Below, piece after piece: positions 1 through 10,214 of a stretch of DNA of 64,000 nucleotides (position 1 is its first letter; every line of letters starts with the position of its first letter). A program made the translations under genes and the position numbers. This stretch comes from Alteromonas sp. LOR (lineage in GTDB: Bacteria; Pseudomonadota; Gammaproteobacteria; Enterobacterales; Alteromonadaceae): positions 429,916-493,915 of the forward strand of contig NZ_JQFW01000015.1 of assembly GCF_000753865.1 (NCBI RefSeq). Reading direction: 5' to 3'. The notes under the pieces are model-generated. The model searched no databases and was not told the DNA's origin. It worked only from the letters and a program-made list of their open reading frames with translations.

Positions 1-1217
1 CAGCCTGGTAAGCGCCACTCAAAGCCGGCTTGCTCGAAGATTTTATCTAAACCTTCAGCTTCAGCTTGGCGTTTTACTGCCCCAGAACCCGGCACCACAA
101 TAGCGGTGACCGATGATGATACTTTGCCTTTTTTGGCAACGTGAGCCGCGGCACGTAAATCTTCTATACGACCATTGGTACACGAGCCAATGAAAACGTG
201 ATTGACTGCTACATCAGAAAGTTTTTCACCTGCCTTCAAGCCCATATAGCTAAGTGCTTTTTTCGCGCTTTCTATTTCAATTGGGTCGCTAAAGTCTTCG
301 GGAGCAGGCACTGGAGTATTTACTCCAATAACTTGGCCTGGGTTGGTTCCCCATGTGACCTGCGGTGCTATGTCGGCCGCTTCAAGTTCGACAACCGTGT
401 CAAAGCTTGCACCGTCTTCGGTGTATAAGGTTTTCCAATAGGCAACCGCGTCATCCCAAGACTGTTCTTTGGGTGCGTACTCGCGGTCTTTTAAATACGC
501 GAAGGTAACGTCGTCTGGTGCTACAAGCCCAGCTTTTGCCCCCGCTTCAATACTCATGTTACACACAGTCATTCGCTCTTCCATGGTAAGCCCACGAATG
601 GCCTCGCCCGCATACTCAATCACATGACCTGTTGCACCAGCGTGTCCAATTTTGCCAATGATGGCCAAAATAATATCTTTCGCCGTAATTCCCACAGGAA
701 GTTTGCCATTCACATTAATAAGCATGCTTTTTGCGCGGCTTTGCTTCAGAGTTTGTGTGGCTAAGACATGCTCAACTTGAGAAGTACCTATTCCAAATGC
801 AAGTGCACCGAATGCGCCATGGGTTGCAGTGTGAGAGTCGCCGCACACTACGGTCATGCCGGGCTGTATAAGCCCTAATTCTGGCCCCATTACATGCACG
901 ATGCCTTGCTTTTGATGGCCTACAGGGTAGAGCTGAATACCGTGATCTTCACAGTTTTTGGCTAGGGTATGCAGCTGTAGTGCATTATCTGGGCCGCATG
1001 CATCAATGGCTAACGAGCGCGTTGATATGCTGTGATCCATGGTTCCCACAGTTTTATCTGGGCGACGCACTTTACGGCCTTTTTCGTTAAGGCCAGCGAA
1101 GGCTTGCGGAGATGTCACTTCGTGAATTAAGTGGCGGTCGATATAAATAAGGCTATCTTCGCCTAGTTGGTCGACAATATGCGCTTGCCATACTTTGTCA
1201 TATAAGGTCTTGGCCAT
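1..1217 (-). CDS. leuC: 3-isopropylmalate dehydratase large subunit (partial, C-terminus off window)
   Basis: LeuC isomerises 2-isopropylmalate to 3-isopropylmalate in leucine synthesis, as a heterodimer with LeuD, using a 4Fe-4S cluster. Reading from ATG at 1217, the product starts [10 protein letters not shown] and carries aconitase-family blocks: the [12 protein letters not shown] region near the N-terminus, [21 protein letters not shown] and [14 protein letters not shown]. The last block holds the first cluster cysteine. About 405 codons are present; the window ends just after LPG, where the CxxC pair that completes the cluster site is expected, so the last ~60 residues and leuD should lie to the left. 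The start lies 9 bases after the leuB stop, so it is translated from the leuABC transcript. Confidence 0.97.
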   Translation of the reverse strand, partial: MAKTLYDKVWQAHIVDQLGEDSLIYIDRHLIHEVTSPQAFAGLNEKGRKVRRPDKTVGTMDHSISTRSLAIDACGPDNALQLHTLAKNCEDHGIQLYPVGHQKQGIVHVMGPELGLIQPGMTVVCGDSHTATHGAFGALAFGIGTSQVEHVLATQTLKQSRAKSMLINVNGKLPVGITAKDIILAIIGKIGHAGATGHVIEYAGEAIRGLTMEERMTVCNMSIEAGAKAGLVAPDDVTFAYLKDREYAPKEQSWDDAVAYWKTLYTEDGASFDTVVELEAADIAPQVTWGTNPGQVIGVNTPVPAPEDFSDPIEIESAKKALSYMGLKAGEKLSDVAVNHVFIGSCTNGRIEDLRAAAHVAKKGKVSSSVTAIVVPGSGAVKRQAEAEGLDKIFEQAGFEWRLPG

Positions 1218-1226
1218 GTGGTATTT

Positions 1227-2324
<1,098 letters not shown>

Positions 2325-3884
2325 TTACACTCCTACAACGCGTTCTTGTTGATTCTTTTGCTGATCAATCTGGTCGGCCAGATAAGTATTGTTCAGTACA
2401 AATATCAATGCTTTTACACCGGCCTCTACGATATCTGTGGCCAAGCCTATACCGTGGAATCGACGATCTTTATATGTGGCGATAACACTCACTTGCGCTA
2501 ATGCATCTGCACCTTCGCCTTTTGAATCTAGTTTAAAGTCGACAACTTCTAAGTCTTCATGACCAAGAATAGAGATTATCGCTTTAAATGCGGCATCTAC
2601 TGGTCCGTTACCTGTGCATGCCTGTGTAATCTCTTGTTCGCCCACTTTCATTTTTACGGTAGCGCTTGGGATAATCTCTCTACCCGAATTAGCTTGTAGA
2701 TAAAGCAGTTGATAGTGCGCTTGGTCGTGCTTTTGCTTATCGAAAAACAACAGCGCCTCAAGGTCGTAGTCGTAAACCTGTCCTTTCTTATCAGCCAGCT
2801 TTAAAAACGCATCGTATACGGCCTCTAAATCAAACTCTTCAGGTTTGTAACCTAATTCAGTTAGTCTATGTTTGATAACATGGCGACCCGAACGAGAGGT
2901 TAGGTTTAGGTTGTTCTTATTAATGCCCACGCTCTCAGGCGTCATGATTTCATAGGTATTTTGCGCTTTTAAGACACCGTCTTGATGAATACCTGACGAG
3001 TGGCTAAAGGCGTTGGCTCCAACAATGGCTTTATTAGATTGCACCGGCATATTACACAGCTGGCTGACAAGTTTAGACGTACGTGAAATTTCCGTGGAAT
3101 TGATATTAGTATCAATGCCAAGCAGCCCTTTTCGCGTTTGCAAAATCATTGCAATTTCTTCTAGCGACGCGTTACCCGCACGTTCACCAATACCATTTAT
3201 AGTGCACTCTACTTGACGCGCGCCTTGCTCAACTGCCGCCAGTGAATTAGCAACAGCTAGGCCCAAGTCGTTGTGGCAATGCACAGAGATAATGGCTTTA
3301 TCGATGTTAGGAACCCGATTGAACAACTGCTGAATAATACCGCCGAACTCAGTGGGTGTTGTGTAGCCAACAGTATCCGGAATATTGACTGTGGTAGCGC
3401 CTGCGTGTATAGCTGCCTCAACCATACGGCATAGGTAGTCGATATGTGTTCTGCCGGCGTCCTCACATGAAAACTCCACATCATCGGTGTATTTGCGGGC
3501 ATGCTTTACCGCAGCCACGGCCATGTCTACCACATCATCATGAGATTTACGCAATTTGGCGCCAACGTGTATTTCCGATGTGGCAATAAAGGTATGAATT
3601 CTAAACTGATCAGCTACGCTTAGGGCTTGGCCGCATGCATCGATATCACCGGGAAGGGCGCGGGACAGACCGCAAATCACTGAGTTTTTGATTTCTTTGG
3701 CAATCAACTGTACTGATTGGAAGTCGCCAGGTGAAGACACAGGGAAACCGGCTTCAATAATATCTACACCTAGTCTCTCAAGCGCCAGTGCAATCTGTAA
3801 CTTCTCTTTGGCACTTAGACTTGCTGGCAAGGCCTGCTCACCATCTCGCAACGTGGTATCAAAGATTTTCACTTGATTTGTCAT
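2325..3884 (-). CDS. leuA: 2-isopropylmalate synthase
   Basis: LeuA condenses acetyl-CoA with 2-oxoisovalerate, the committed step of leucine synthesis, and is normally feedback-inhibited by leucine. The 519-residue protein starts [17 protein letters not shown], with the metal and catalytic block DTTLRDGEQ at residues 9-17. The metal-binding HCHNDLG and the GIGERAGN block follow in the TIM barrel. The C-terminal ~130 residues (from about 390) have the length and [11 protein letters not shown] pattern of the LeuA allosteric dimer domain. It is the first gene of leuABC. ATG at 3884 sits 24 bases after the end of the attenuator stem on the minus strand, and is preceded by the Shine-Dalgarno-like GAGAGAG. 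Confidence 0.98.
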   Translation of the reverse strand: MTNQVKIFDTTLRDGEQALPASLSAKEKLQIALALERLGVDIIEAGFPVSSPGDFQSVQLIAKEIKNSVICGLSRALPGDIDACGQALSVADQFRIHTFIATSEIHVGAKLRKSHDDVVDMAVAAVKHARKYTDDVEFSCEDAGRTHIDYLCRMVEAAIHAGATTVNIPDTVGYTTPTEFGGIIQQLFNRVPNIDKAIISVHCHNDLGLAVANSLAAVEQGARQVECTINGIGERAGNASLEEIAMILQTRKGLLGIDTNINSTEISRTSKLVSQLCNMPVQSNKAIVGANAFSHSSGIHQDGVLKAQNTYEIMTPESVGINKNNLNLTSRSGRHVIKHRLTELGYKPEEFDLEAVYDAFLKLADKKGQVYDYDLEALLFFDKQKHDQAHYQLLYLQANSGREIIPSATVKMKVGEQEITQACTGNGPVDAAFKAIISILGHEDLEVVDFKLDSKGEGADALAQVSVIATYKDRRFHGIGLATDIVEAGVKALIFVLNNTYLADQIDQQKNQQERVVGV

Positions 3885-3907
3885 GACGCTCTCTCAATTG
3901 AATAGTT

Positions 3908-3934
3908 AAAAAAAAACCCGTGCTGAGCACGGGT
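3908..3934 (-). terminator. leu operon attenuator (intrinsic terminator)
   Basis: On the minus strand the arm ACCCGTGC (complement of 3927-3934) can fold with GCACGGG (complement of 3917-3923), followed by nine T residues (complement of 3908-3916), just before leuA. The same upstream arm is also complementary to GCACGGGT at the end of the leader peptide gene (complement of 3965-3972), so terminator and antiterminator cannot form together. Confidence 0.93.
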
Positions 3935-3962
3935 TTTTGTGTGATTAGTCGCTGGTCGCAAT

Positions 3963-4022
3963 CTACCCGTGCAGTCTGGCTGCCTTGAGGAGTAGAGTAA
4001 TTAGAAGAAAACGAATACGCAT
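3963..4022 (-). CDS. leuL: leu operon leader peptide
   Basis: A 19-codon reading frame gives MRIRFLLITLLLKAARLHG and a TAG stop, with six leucine codons, five of them in an eight-codon cluster (LLITLLL). It lies between a plausible promoter (near 4060-4088) and the attenuator in front of leuA. In known leucine attenuation, a ribosome stalled for charged tRNA-Leu at the cluster leaves the distal leader segment free to form an antiterminator. Here that segment, GCACGGGT, overlaps the final codons and stop, so a ribosome reaching the stop would mask it and let the terminator fold. An in-frame ATG at 4070 would give 35 residues, but it lies upstream of the predicted transcription start. Shine-Dalgarno pairing is weak. 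Confidence 0.88.
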   Translation of the reverse strand: MRIRFLLITLLLKAARLHG

Positions 4023-4059
4023 TTTTCGAAAATCTTTGCTGACCAAAATTGATAGCGAC

Positions 4060-4088
4060 AATTTAACCATGTGAGCCTTGAACGTCAA
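4060..4088 (-). promoter_or_regulatory. predicted leu operon promoter
   Basis: The minus strand has TTGACG (complement of 4083-4088) and TAAATT (complement of 4060-4065) separated by 17 bases. The -35 matches the sigma-70 consensus at five of six positions and the -10 at four of six. A start near 4053 would give a leader of about 170 bases containing leuL and the attenuator. Confidence 0.6.
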
Positions 4089-4392
4089 CCATTGTTTACC
4101 ATATTGATTAAATTTTTATGAAAAAATTGATCTTAACGCTCATATTAGGATGGCTATCCTAATTGGTGGTGTGAGCTCTCTGGTTTTATGTGTTAAACGT
4201 CCGTTTGATTGCTGCTAATGCAGATTATGAGTTTGGCTTTTGAAATGGTTAGTATGTTTGTACTCTTTTTGACTGATATGAAGAAGTTATTAAATGAATT
4301 AATACTTATTATTTTTGTATTTTTATGCATGTTTGGTTTGGAATGGCATTATTAATGTCTCCTTAAAAGAAAAAAGGGCGTAGACAAGTCCT
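4089..4392. other. intergenic region, nothing further recognised
   Basis: AT-rich spacer between the leu promoter and the end of the hypothetical gene at 4393. No open frame with a credible ribosome-binding site, no tRNA and no strong hairpin with a T-tract is visible. Confidence 0.5.
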
Positions 4393-5187
4393 TTATTTCA
4401 ATAAGGTAAAGTTCTTCCAGTTTATTTGAGTAGACAGCCGCATTTCTCTAATAGACAGTGCACGAGGTGATACTCGAGATTTGAAGTTCCAAGCATGACC
4501 CGAGCAGGCGCTCGCCATGATGGTTTTCGTTGGTTTAAGAAGAGTTTTACTATCAAAAGTTCCGTAGCTTTCAAGTCCACTTTCACGAGACTCTTCATCT
4601 GAGCTTTCAATTGAATGACTAGCCTGCTTATTTCTTCGATTCGCTTCCTGACTGTTTCCCCGATTGATTCCATCAACTGTAAACCAACCGTGTTTGTTCA
4701 AATGAACGACATCGTCTACCAACATCGTTTTGTCGATAGCGTCTAATTCAAGGTGAATACCTTCAATGGTTTTAACTAAGACCGGAACAATTAACCCATA
4801 GTCGGCATGTTTTCTAAACCATTGCGCCGTTGCATCAGCATCCTGTGGTAAACGAGGCGCAGATTTTGGCTGCTTTGCATACCAGCTTCCGTTATAGGTA
4901 TCGGTAGATAGTGGGGTGGGGTTGGTTACAAAATATCGAGCGACACTTCTAATATGATGAGGCAAGCCACCAATTCGGCGTTTTAGGATAGACGCATTAC
5001 TGATACCGCTGTGGGCAATAAACAAAAGTTCTCTTTCATATAGCGCCGTACACACTTCAGAAAACTGTGCGTGATTACCACCTAGCTCGCCTAAGTCGTT
5101 AAAAAAACCTGATTGTGTTTTTGGCGGATGACTTTTTGTGCTCACGTTAACATCGCGTTTTGACTGTCTCTGCACTAACCGTATCAA
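4393..5187 (-). CDS. hypothetical protein, 264 residues
   Basis: I do not recognise this protein. It has no signal peptide or membrane segment and looks soluble. The N-terminal half has the more conserved-looking, globular composition: a hydrophobic stretch LLFIAHSG, then GGLPHHIRSVARYF, an aromatic-rich NGSWYAKQ and a GLIVPVLVKTIEGIHLEL strand pattern. The segment at about 175-205 is polar and low in complexity (NRRNKQASHSIESSDEESRESG), probably a linker, and the C-terminus is basic. The 264-residue frame begins with TTG at 5187 without a clear Shine-Dalgarno sequence; an in-frame GTG 14 codons in is an alternative. It stands alone between the leu operon and the alginate locus, convergent with neither, and nothing ties it to either. 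Confidence 0.6.
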   Translation of the reverse strand: MIRLVQRQSKRDVNVSTKSHPPKTQSGFFNDLGELGGNHAQFSEVCTALYERELLFIAHSGISNASILKRRIGGLPHHIRSVARYFVTNPTPLSTDTYNGSWYAKQPKSAPRLPQDADATAQWFRKHADYGLIVPVLVKTIEGIHLELDAIDKTMLVDDVVHLNKHGWFTVDGINRGNSQEANRRNKQASHSIESSDEESRESGLESYGTFDSKTLLKPTKTIMASACSGHAWNFKSRVSPRALSIREMRLSTQINWKNFTLLK

Positions 5188-5420
5188 GAATACTGCTATC
5201 TCGCCACTGCTCGCTTATTAATTGCGCTAGAAGTGAAGAAAGAAGAAATGCATTTTGCGAAACGCCTGATCGGATTATGGTTCGGGCGGCGGCTTAACGC
5301 GATGAGTATTATTAGCATAATTGATAATACTTTTTTTGCAAAAGTTAAATTGTCTGGCCATCACTAATAGCTTCCTCATCAACGTCAAAATCAATATCAA
5401 CATTCGCCTCACCTAATAAA

Positions 5421-5444
5421 TTACCAATTCCACATTTTTGGTAA
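5421..5444. promoter_or_regulatory. candidate operator half-sites (TTACCAA...TTGGTAA)
   Basis: TTACCAA (5421-5427) and TTGGTAA (5438-5444) form an inverted pair with a 10-base gap. The half-sites match those before the other alginate genes, but the gap is longer than in the compact palindrome at 5572, so the pair may be two separate half-sites. Confidence 0.5.
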
Positions 5445-5571
5445 GTTTCTAGGAAGGTGTTGTTTTTCCTTTTGTTATTTCAAAATCAGTAAATTAGCGG
5501 CCTAAGGGCCTGTTTCAATAAGGCTAAGTAAAATTTAAATAAAATTTACATTAAAAACAGTTTGGTATTAC

Positions 5572-5584
5572 CAACTACAGTCTT
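5572..5584. promoter_or_regulatory. candidate FadR-type operator, perfect palindrome
   Basis: TTGGTATTACCAA is a perfect 13-base palindrome about 175 bases before the receptor start. Its core TGGT-N3-ACCA is the established recognition pattern of FadR-subfamily GntR regulators, and such a regulator is encoded at 20681-21418. It is the best copy in the window. Confidence 0.75.
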
Positions 5585-5617
5585 AATTCCGCTTTTTGTT
5601 TACATTCTTGGTTGACC

Positions 5618-5629
5618 AATAAAGTTTTT
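5618..5629. promoter_or_regulatory. candidate operator, 12-base palindrome
   Basis: TTGGTTGACCAA is a second palindrome, 33 bases after the first, with a two-base centre instead of three. TTGACC overlaps a possible -35 element, a position suited to repression. Confidence 0.55.
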
Positions 5630-5759
5630 TGGCTTAACTTTGTGAACGCCTTGTGAACGTATTGTAAGTTTTTATCTGGCAGGGCATATGACGATGAAAA
5701 ATAATTCTGTGATTCAGGTGGGCTAGTAACTCACTTTTCAATCCTTAAAGGAAACACAA

Positions 5760-8720
5760 ATGGGACACAAACTATCCAAGATTACACTTGCCGTGCTGTC
5801 AGCTACATCACTCAATTTTGCCTCAATGGCCCATGCACAAGAGGCTGAAGAGCAAGGCAAGCAAGAAAAAGAAGTTGAAGTGATTGAAGTTTCAGGCATT
5901 CGCGCTTCACTCGCAAGCGCCCTGAACGAAAAGCGCTTTAGCAATAACTTAGTTGAAGTTATCGAAGCCGAAGATATTGGTAAGCTGCCTGATCAAAACT
6001 TAGCTGAAGTCCTCGAAAATATTACCGGTATTCAAATTACGCGTTCTGCTGGTGTTGGTACTGGCGTGCAAATTCGTGGTACAGACGCAAACAGAACAGA
6101 AATCAACGGTGTTTCAACAGTAGGTTCTGGCGCAGGTCGAAGCGGTATAAACTTCGAAGACGTGTCAGCTGCAATTATTGCAGGCCTTGAGGTAACGAAA
6201 TCTCCAGATGCGAAAACTATCGAAGGTTCAGTCGGTGGTACCATCAATTTAAAAACTATTCGCCCTCTTCAACTTACTGAAAGACTTGCTGCCGTTCGAG
6301 TACAAGGCGAAAACAGTAGCCTTACAACAGACAGCACTTTCCAACCACGTTTTTCCGGGACTTTCGGTGATAACTGGGAAAACGACAACGGTAAGTTTGG
6401 TGTAGTAATAAGTGCAAGCTACGCAGAGCAGGATGTGACTGCATTCCGCCCACGTGCTGACCGAGATAACTTAGTAGCTACTGATAGTGGCTTTGCAAGC
6501 GCCCAGGCGTTTGACTTCCTTCCTATCCAGTTTTTCGTTCAAGACTACGATAACTTTGAATATGAAACTAAGAACTTTGTAGGTACGTTTGAGTGGGCGC
6601 CGAATGACAACTCTAGAGTATTCTTCGACGCGGTCATTAACGACCAAGAACGTCGTCAAGAAAGCTCGCGAGTTCAGGCTTCAGGCGTTAGTGCACTTAA
6701 TGACATTTCAGTTCCTGATGAATATGAAACGGTTAACTTTGGTTCACTAGGTGGAAGAAACCTAGGTTCTGTAGAAGCGGCACTGCGTGGCGTCATTCCT
6801 GTAAACCTAGAGAATGATGATGACGATCCAAACCTTCGTTTTTCTAGCGATACAAACTCTCGTATCACCGACAGCAAAATATTCAGATTTGGTGGTGAGT
6901 GGCAAGGCGACAAGTGGAGCATCTTCTCTGAAATCGCGTCATCTTCATCAGATACTACAACGCCTAGCTTCAATACTACGCTTAACTTTATTAACCCTAA
7001 TGCGCCCTTAGACGCTGGTGGCGGTAACGATAACAGTGTGCCATTTGCCTATGATTTGTCAGGTGGGTCATTAGCATTTGGAATCGCTGAAGGTGCAGAT
7101 TTTGCGCCTACTTCATCACAGTTACTCGACCCTAATAATGTAGTATTGCGCGACGTTAACATTGGCCGAGACACAACGGAAAACTCTGAAGATGCGTTTC
7201 GTGTAGATGTGTCTTATTACATCGATTCACTAATTACGTCAGTAGACTTTGGTTATCGTTATAATAAATCGTCAAGCGTGCGAGAAGATATTGGTACCAG
7301 CGTAGGTTTGCGTACCATGGACGACAGTCCTCGCGGTAGCCTGTTCGCTGACCTTCTCGTTGCTGGTCCAGACAACTTTAATGATGCGGATGGCCGCCAG
7401 CTATTCGTAAAAGACTTCCTTTTAATTAACCCAGAGTTAGTTGCATCAGACCCAGATGGCGTTTTAGCAACACTTCAGTCTGCATTGACGACCCATGGTT
7501 CTAGCAGATCGTTAAGCCAACCGACGGCGTCATCATCTGGTTTCTTTGATATTGAAGAAGAGACTCATGCACTTTATGCACAAGCTAACTTCGAATACGA
7601 AATGTTCCGTGGTAATTTCGGTTTGCGCTATTTGCAAACTGACGTTACGTCATTAGGTAATTCAATTACTGAAGATGATGCCGGCAACGAGCTAGTGTCA
7701 AGAGTGACTAACAAAGGTGATTACGATTTCGTATTGCCACGTTTAAATATCGTTGCAGACGTTACCGACGATGTGGTTGTTCGCTTCGGTGCAGGTAAAG
7801 ATATCCGCCGTCCAAACTACAACGACCTATCTACCTCTGTGGTTTACAGCACAAGTCCTAACCCGAATGTAGCGATTGGTAACCCTGGCCTAAGTCCTGA
7901 AGAAGTGACGTCATACGATTTATCAGCAGAATGGTATTTTGCAGAGGCTAGTGTTGTCAGTATCGGTATATTCCATAAAACACGTAAAGATCTTTTTGTT
8001 GACCAAATTGTCAGCCCATTCGAAGATCCAACCACTGGCTTCCGTGACCTAACCGACCCTTGTGAAGGCGGCGGTATCTTCAACCCTATTGCAGATATCA
8101 ACGTGTTTGGTCCTGATTTAGGAACGGGTGTGTGCGTAGGTACAGAAACTAAAGTTAACGACACGGGTGAAACGACGCAAAAAGGTATTGAATTTGCTGT
8201 TCAGTATGACTTGTCAGGCTTTGAAAAAGAGCTAGGTTGGGCATCAGGTTTCGGTGTGTTGGCTAACTATACCATCCAAGAGTTCTCTGGTGGCGATACT
8301 GAAAATAGTGCGACCTCACGTGCCGCTAATGTATTTGCAGCAACAACGGGTAGCGAAGAGGAAGTATCTGCAGTTCAGGGCCTACTCAATCTTTCTGAAA
8401 ATGCTTACAACTTCACGCTGTATTACGAAAAGTACGACTTTTCTGCACGCATGCGCTACACGTGGCGTGAAGCGTTCAGAACGGACGACTTCGGAAGTAC
8501 TTCCAGTTTCCCTTGGGGCTTCCCGGCTGTTCAAGGGGATCGCGGCCAGCTTAACGCAAGCGTTACATACACTGTGAATGAAAACTTAAACGTTGGCATT
8601 GAAGCGGTGAATTTAACCGAGTCAGAAGTTGACCAGTATTGTGTAAATGAAAATGCCGTTCTTTGTTTCCAAGGATTGACAGATCGCCGCATCACTGTTG
8701 GCGCAAACTACAGATTCTAG
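5760..8720 (+). CDS. TonB-dependent outer-membrane receptor 1, alginate locus
   Basis: A 986-residue TonB-dependent receptor, inferred to import alginate oligosaccharides across the outer membrane. The N-terminus is a signal peptide ending AHA (about residue 26). It is followed by a TonB-box-like EVIEVSGIR and the plug domain (about 45-165), with the markers IEAEDIGKLPDQNLAEVL, ITGIQITR and GSVGGTINLKT. The beta-barrel fills the rest and ends in the aromatic ITVGANYRF typical of outer-membrane proteins. ATG at 5760 has AAAGGA six bases upstream. The substrate is not readable from the sequence; the assignment rests on position, and on the operator-like palindromes upstream that also precede the lyase-linked genes. 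It resembles receptor 2 (23103-26219) only in general family features, so the two probably handle different ligands. Confidence 0.9.
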   Translation: MGHKLSKITLAVLSATSLNFASMAHAQEAEEQGKQEKEVEVIEVSGIRASLASALNEKRFSNNLVEVIEAEDIGKLPDQNLAEVLENITGIQITRSAGVGTGVQIRGTDANRTEINGVSTVGSGAGRSGINFEDVSAAIIAGLEVTKSPDAKTIEGSVGGTINLKTIRPLQLTERLAAVRVQGENSSLTTDSTFQPRFSGTFGDNWENDNGKFGVVISASYAEQDVTAFRPRADRDNLVATDSGFASAQAFDFLPIQFFVQDYDNFEYETKNFVGTFEWAPNDNSRVFFDAVINDQERRQESSRVQASGVSALNDISVPDEYETVNFGSLGGRNLGSVEAALRGVIPVNLENDDDDPNLRFSSDTNSRITDSKIFRFGGEWQGDKWSIFSEIASSSSDTTTPSFNTTLNFINPNAPLDAGGGNDNSVPFAYDLSGGSLAFGIAEGADFAPTSSQLLDPNNVVLRDVNIGRDTTENSEDAFRVDVSYYIDSLITSVDFGYRYNKSSSVREDIGTSVGLRTMDDSPRGSLFADLLVAGPDNFNDADGRQLFVKDFLLINPELVASDPDGVLATLQSALTTHGSSRSLSQPTASSSGFFDIEEETHALYAQANFEYEMFRGNFGLRYLQTDVTSLGNSITEDDAGNELVSRVTNKGDYDFVLPRLNIVADVTDDVVVRFGAGKDIRRPNYNDLSTSVVYSTSPNPNVAIGNPGLSPEEVTSYDLSAEWYFAEASVVSIGIFHKTRKDLFVDQIVSPFEDPTTGFRDLTDPCEGGGIFNPIADINVFGPDLGTGVCVGTETKVNDTGETTQKGIEFAVQYDLSGFEKELGWASGFGVLANYTIQEFSGGDTENSATSRAANVFAATTGSEEEVSAVQGLLNLSENAYNFTLYYEKYDFSARMRYTWREAFRTDDFGSTSSFPWGFPAVQGDRGQLNASVTYTVNENLNVGIEAVNLTESEVDQYCVNENAVLCFQGLTDRRITVGANYRF

Positions 8721-9197
8721 AAGAGATACTGTAATCAAGGTTTGGCCTTTGTAACAAAAGGCCAAACCATTAACACTCAGCCATCATAATTTGGCTATTA
8801 ACATATAGCGGAGCAACCCGCCTAACGTTGCAGTCATCCTACAGGTGATAAGCCGTAAATATCCCCTAAGGCGATTGTGACTTGGCGAGGCGTAATTAGC
8901 ATTGAAACTGGATACTCAAGCGTTCATTCACCAATGTAATAAATGTATGAATATCCTACCTTTACCAACTTTTCATTTACCAATATTTAAATGTAAACCT
9001 AGATTGGTTGACAAATTGGTATAATAAAAATAGACTTTTGTTATGTGCTTCCGGTTATCAATTAACACGGTTATCCCGAAGGGGCTAAATCGTTAAGCAG
9101 TCTCTAGCGTTATTAAGAAAGAGTTTTATTAACCAGTGAATAAACAAGACTTCACTGCTTAGAACTCAATACTAGTATCAAAATTTAGGAGTTATTC
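8721..9197. other. 477-base intergenic region before the dehydrogenase
   Basis: Just after the receptor stop lies a perfect 12-base-pair hairpin (8739-8750 with 8757-8768, loop of six) with no T-tract on either side. It may protect the 3' end of the receptor mRNA rather than terminate. TTGGT/ACCAA motifs lie at 8962-8983 and 9004-9027. No small gene is evident. Confidence 0.55.
8962..9027. promoter_or_regulatory. cluster of candidate operator half-sites before the dehydrogenase
   Basis: TTACCAA occurs at 8962-8968 and 8977-8983, TTGGTTGACAA at 9004-9014 and TTGGTATAAT at 9016-9025. None is a perfect palindrome. The last overlaps TATAAT (9020-9025), a good -10 element, so binding there would block transcription of the dehydrogenase and the lyase operon that follows. 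Confidence 0.6.
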
Positions 9198-10076
9198 ATG
9201 TCCAAACCAACGATCGGTTTTATCGGCCTAGGCCTTATGGGCGGCAATATGGTTGAGAACCTTCAGAAGAAAGGTTACACAGTTACCGTAATGGATTTAA
9301 ACAAAGACGCCGTTGAGCGTTGTGTAGCTCGCGGCGCGAATACAGCGTCTACGGGTAAAGAACTAGCTGAACAGTCAGATATCGTGATGTTTTGTTTAAC
9401 AACATCAGACATCGTTGAAAAAGTGGTATACGCAGAAGATGGTGTCTTAGCGGGTATGAAAGCCGGTTCAGTATTGATTGATTTCGGTACATCAATTCCT
9501 GCTTCAACGCGCAAGATTGGCGCAGACTTAGCAGAGAAAGGCGCTGGTATGATTGATGCGCCGCTAGGCAGAACGCCCGCGCATGCAAAAGATGGCCTAT
9601 TAAATATTATGGCGTCTGGCGATATGGAAACCTTCAACAAAGTTAAGCCGGTACTTGACGATCAAGGCGAAAATATTTTTCACCTTGGTGCATTAGGCGC
9701 AGGCCATACTACTAAGTTGATTAACAACTTTATGGGTATGACCACAGTATGTGCAATGTCACAGGCATTTGCTGTTGCCGAAAAAGCGGGTGTTGATAAA
9801 CAGCAGCTTTTCGACATTATGTCTACAGGTCCGTCTAATTCACCGTTTATGCAGTTTTGCAAAAACTACGCGGTTGATGATGTTAGCGACTTAGGCTTTT
9901 CTATTGCTAACGCTAACAAAGACCTTGGATACTTCTTAAAAATGGTAGAAGACCTTGGTACTGAGTCGAAGATTGCTGAAGGTTCATCTGCGAACCTCAA
10001 TGCTGCCGTCGATGCAGGGCTTAGCAACGGTAATGTGCCGGAAATTTTTGACTACTTCAAAACGCTAGCAAAGTAA
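9198..10076 (+). CDS. beta-hydroxyacid dehydrogenase, probable DEH reductase
   Basis: A 292-residue member of the 3-hydroxyisobutyrate dehydrogenase/tartronate semialdehyde reductase family. The Rossmann motif GFIGLGLMGGNM (residues 7-18) binds the dinucleotide, and the family's catalytic lysine is K173 in TTKLINN, with N177 nearby. In alginate catabolism, enzymes of this family (DehR of Vibrio splendidus) reduce DEH to 2-keto-3-deoxygluconate, and that is the likely role here given the downstream lyases, KdgF, KdgK and Eda. The substrate loop reads DAPLGRTPAHAKDG (120-133) rather than the common DAPVSGG form, which suggests a non-standard substrate. ATG at 9198 follows TTAGGAG. It is separated from the PL6 gene by 138 bases. 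Confidence 0.85.
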   Translation: MSKPTIGFIGLGLMGGNMVENLQKKGYTVTVMDLNKDAVERCVARGANTASTGKELAEQSDIVMFCLTTSDIVEKVVYAEDGVLAGMKAGSVLIDFGTSIPASTRKIGADLAEKGAGMIDAPLGRTPAHAKDGLLNIMASGDMETFNKVKPVLDDQGENIFHLGALGAGHTTKLINNFMGMTTVCAMSQAFAVAEKAGVDKQQLFDIMSTGPSNSPFMQFCKNYAVDDVSDLGFSIANANKDLGYFLKMVEDLGTESKIAEGSSANLNAAVDAGLSNGNVPEIFDYFKTLAK

Positions 10077-10214
10077 TAGCGAATCAAGGTAGATGAGCGC
10101 TCGAGATAGAGTATTGTATCAAGAGCGCTACGTTCCACTATCCTCAAACCTAACATCGTTTCTGTAAAAAATATGACATTTTTATTTGCCGTCTCGATAA
10201 AGTAAGAGTGTGTT

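Larger units (their letters stand above)
5188..5759. other. 572-base intergenic region upstream of TonB receptor 1
   Basis: AT-rich DNA before the receptor at 5760. It contains three copies of the locus-wide TTGGT/ACCAA motif (5421-5444, 5572-5584, 5618-5629), listed separately, and the ribosome-binding sequence AAAGGA at 5748-5753. Apart from these I see nothing I can name. The promoter of the leftward hypothetical gene should also lie here. Confidence 0.6.

Noticed and set aside
4023..4070. 35-residue form of the leucine leader peptide
   Set aside because: Its ATG lies upstream of the predicted transcription start; the 19-codon form carries all the leucine-rich part.
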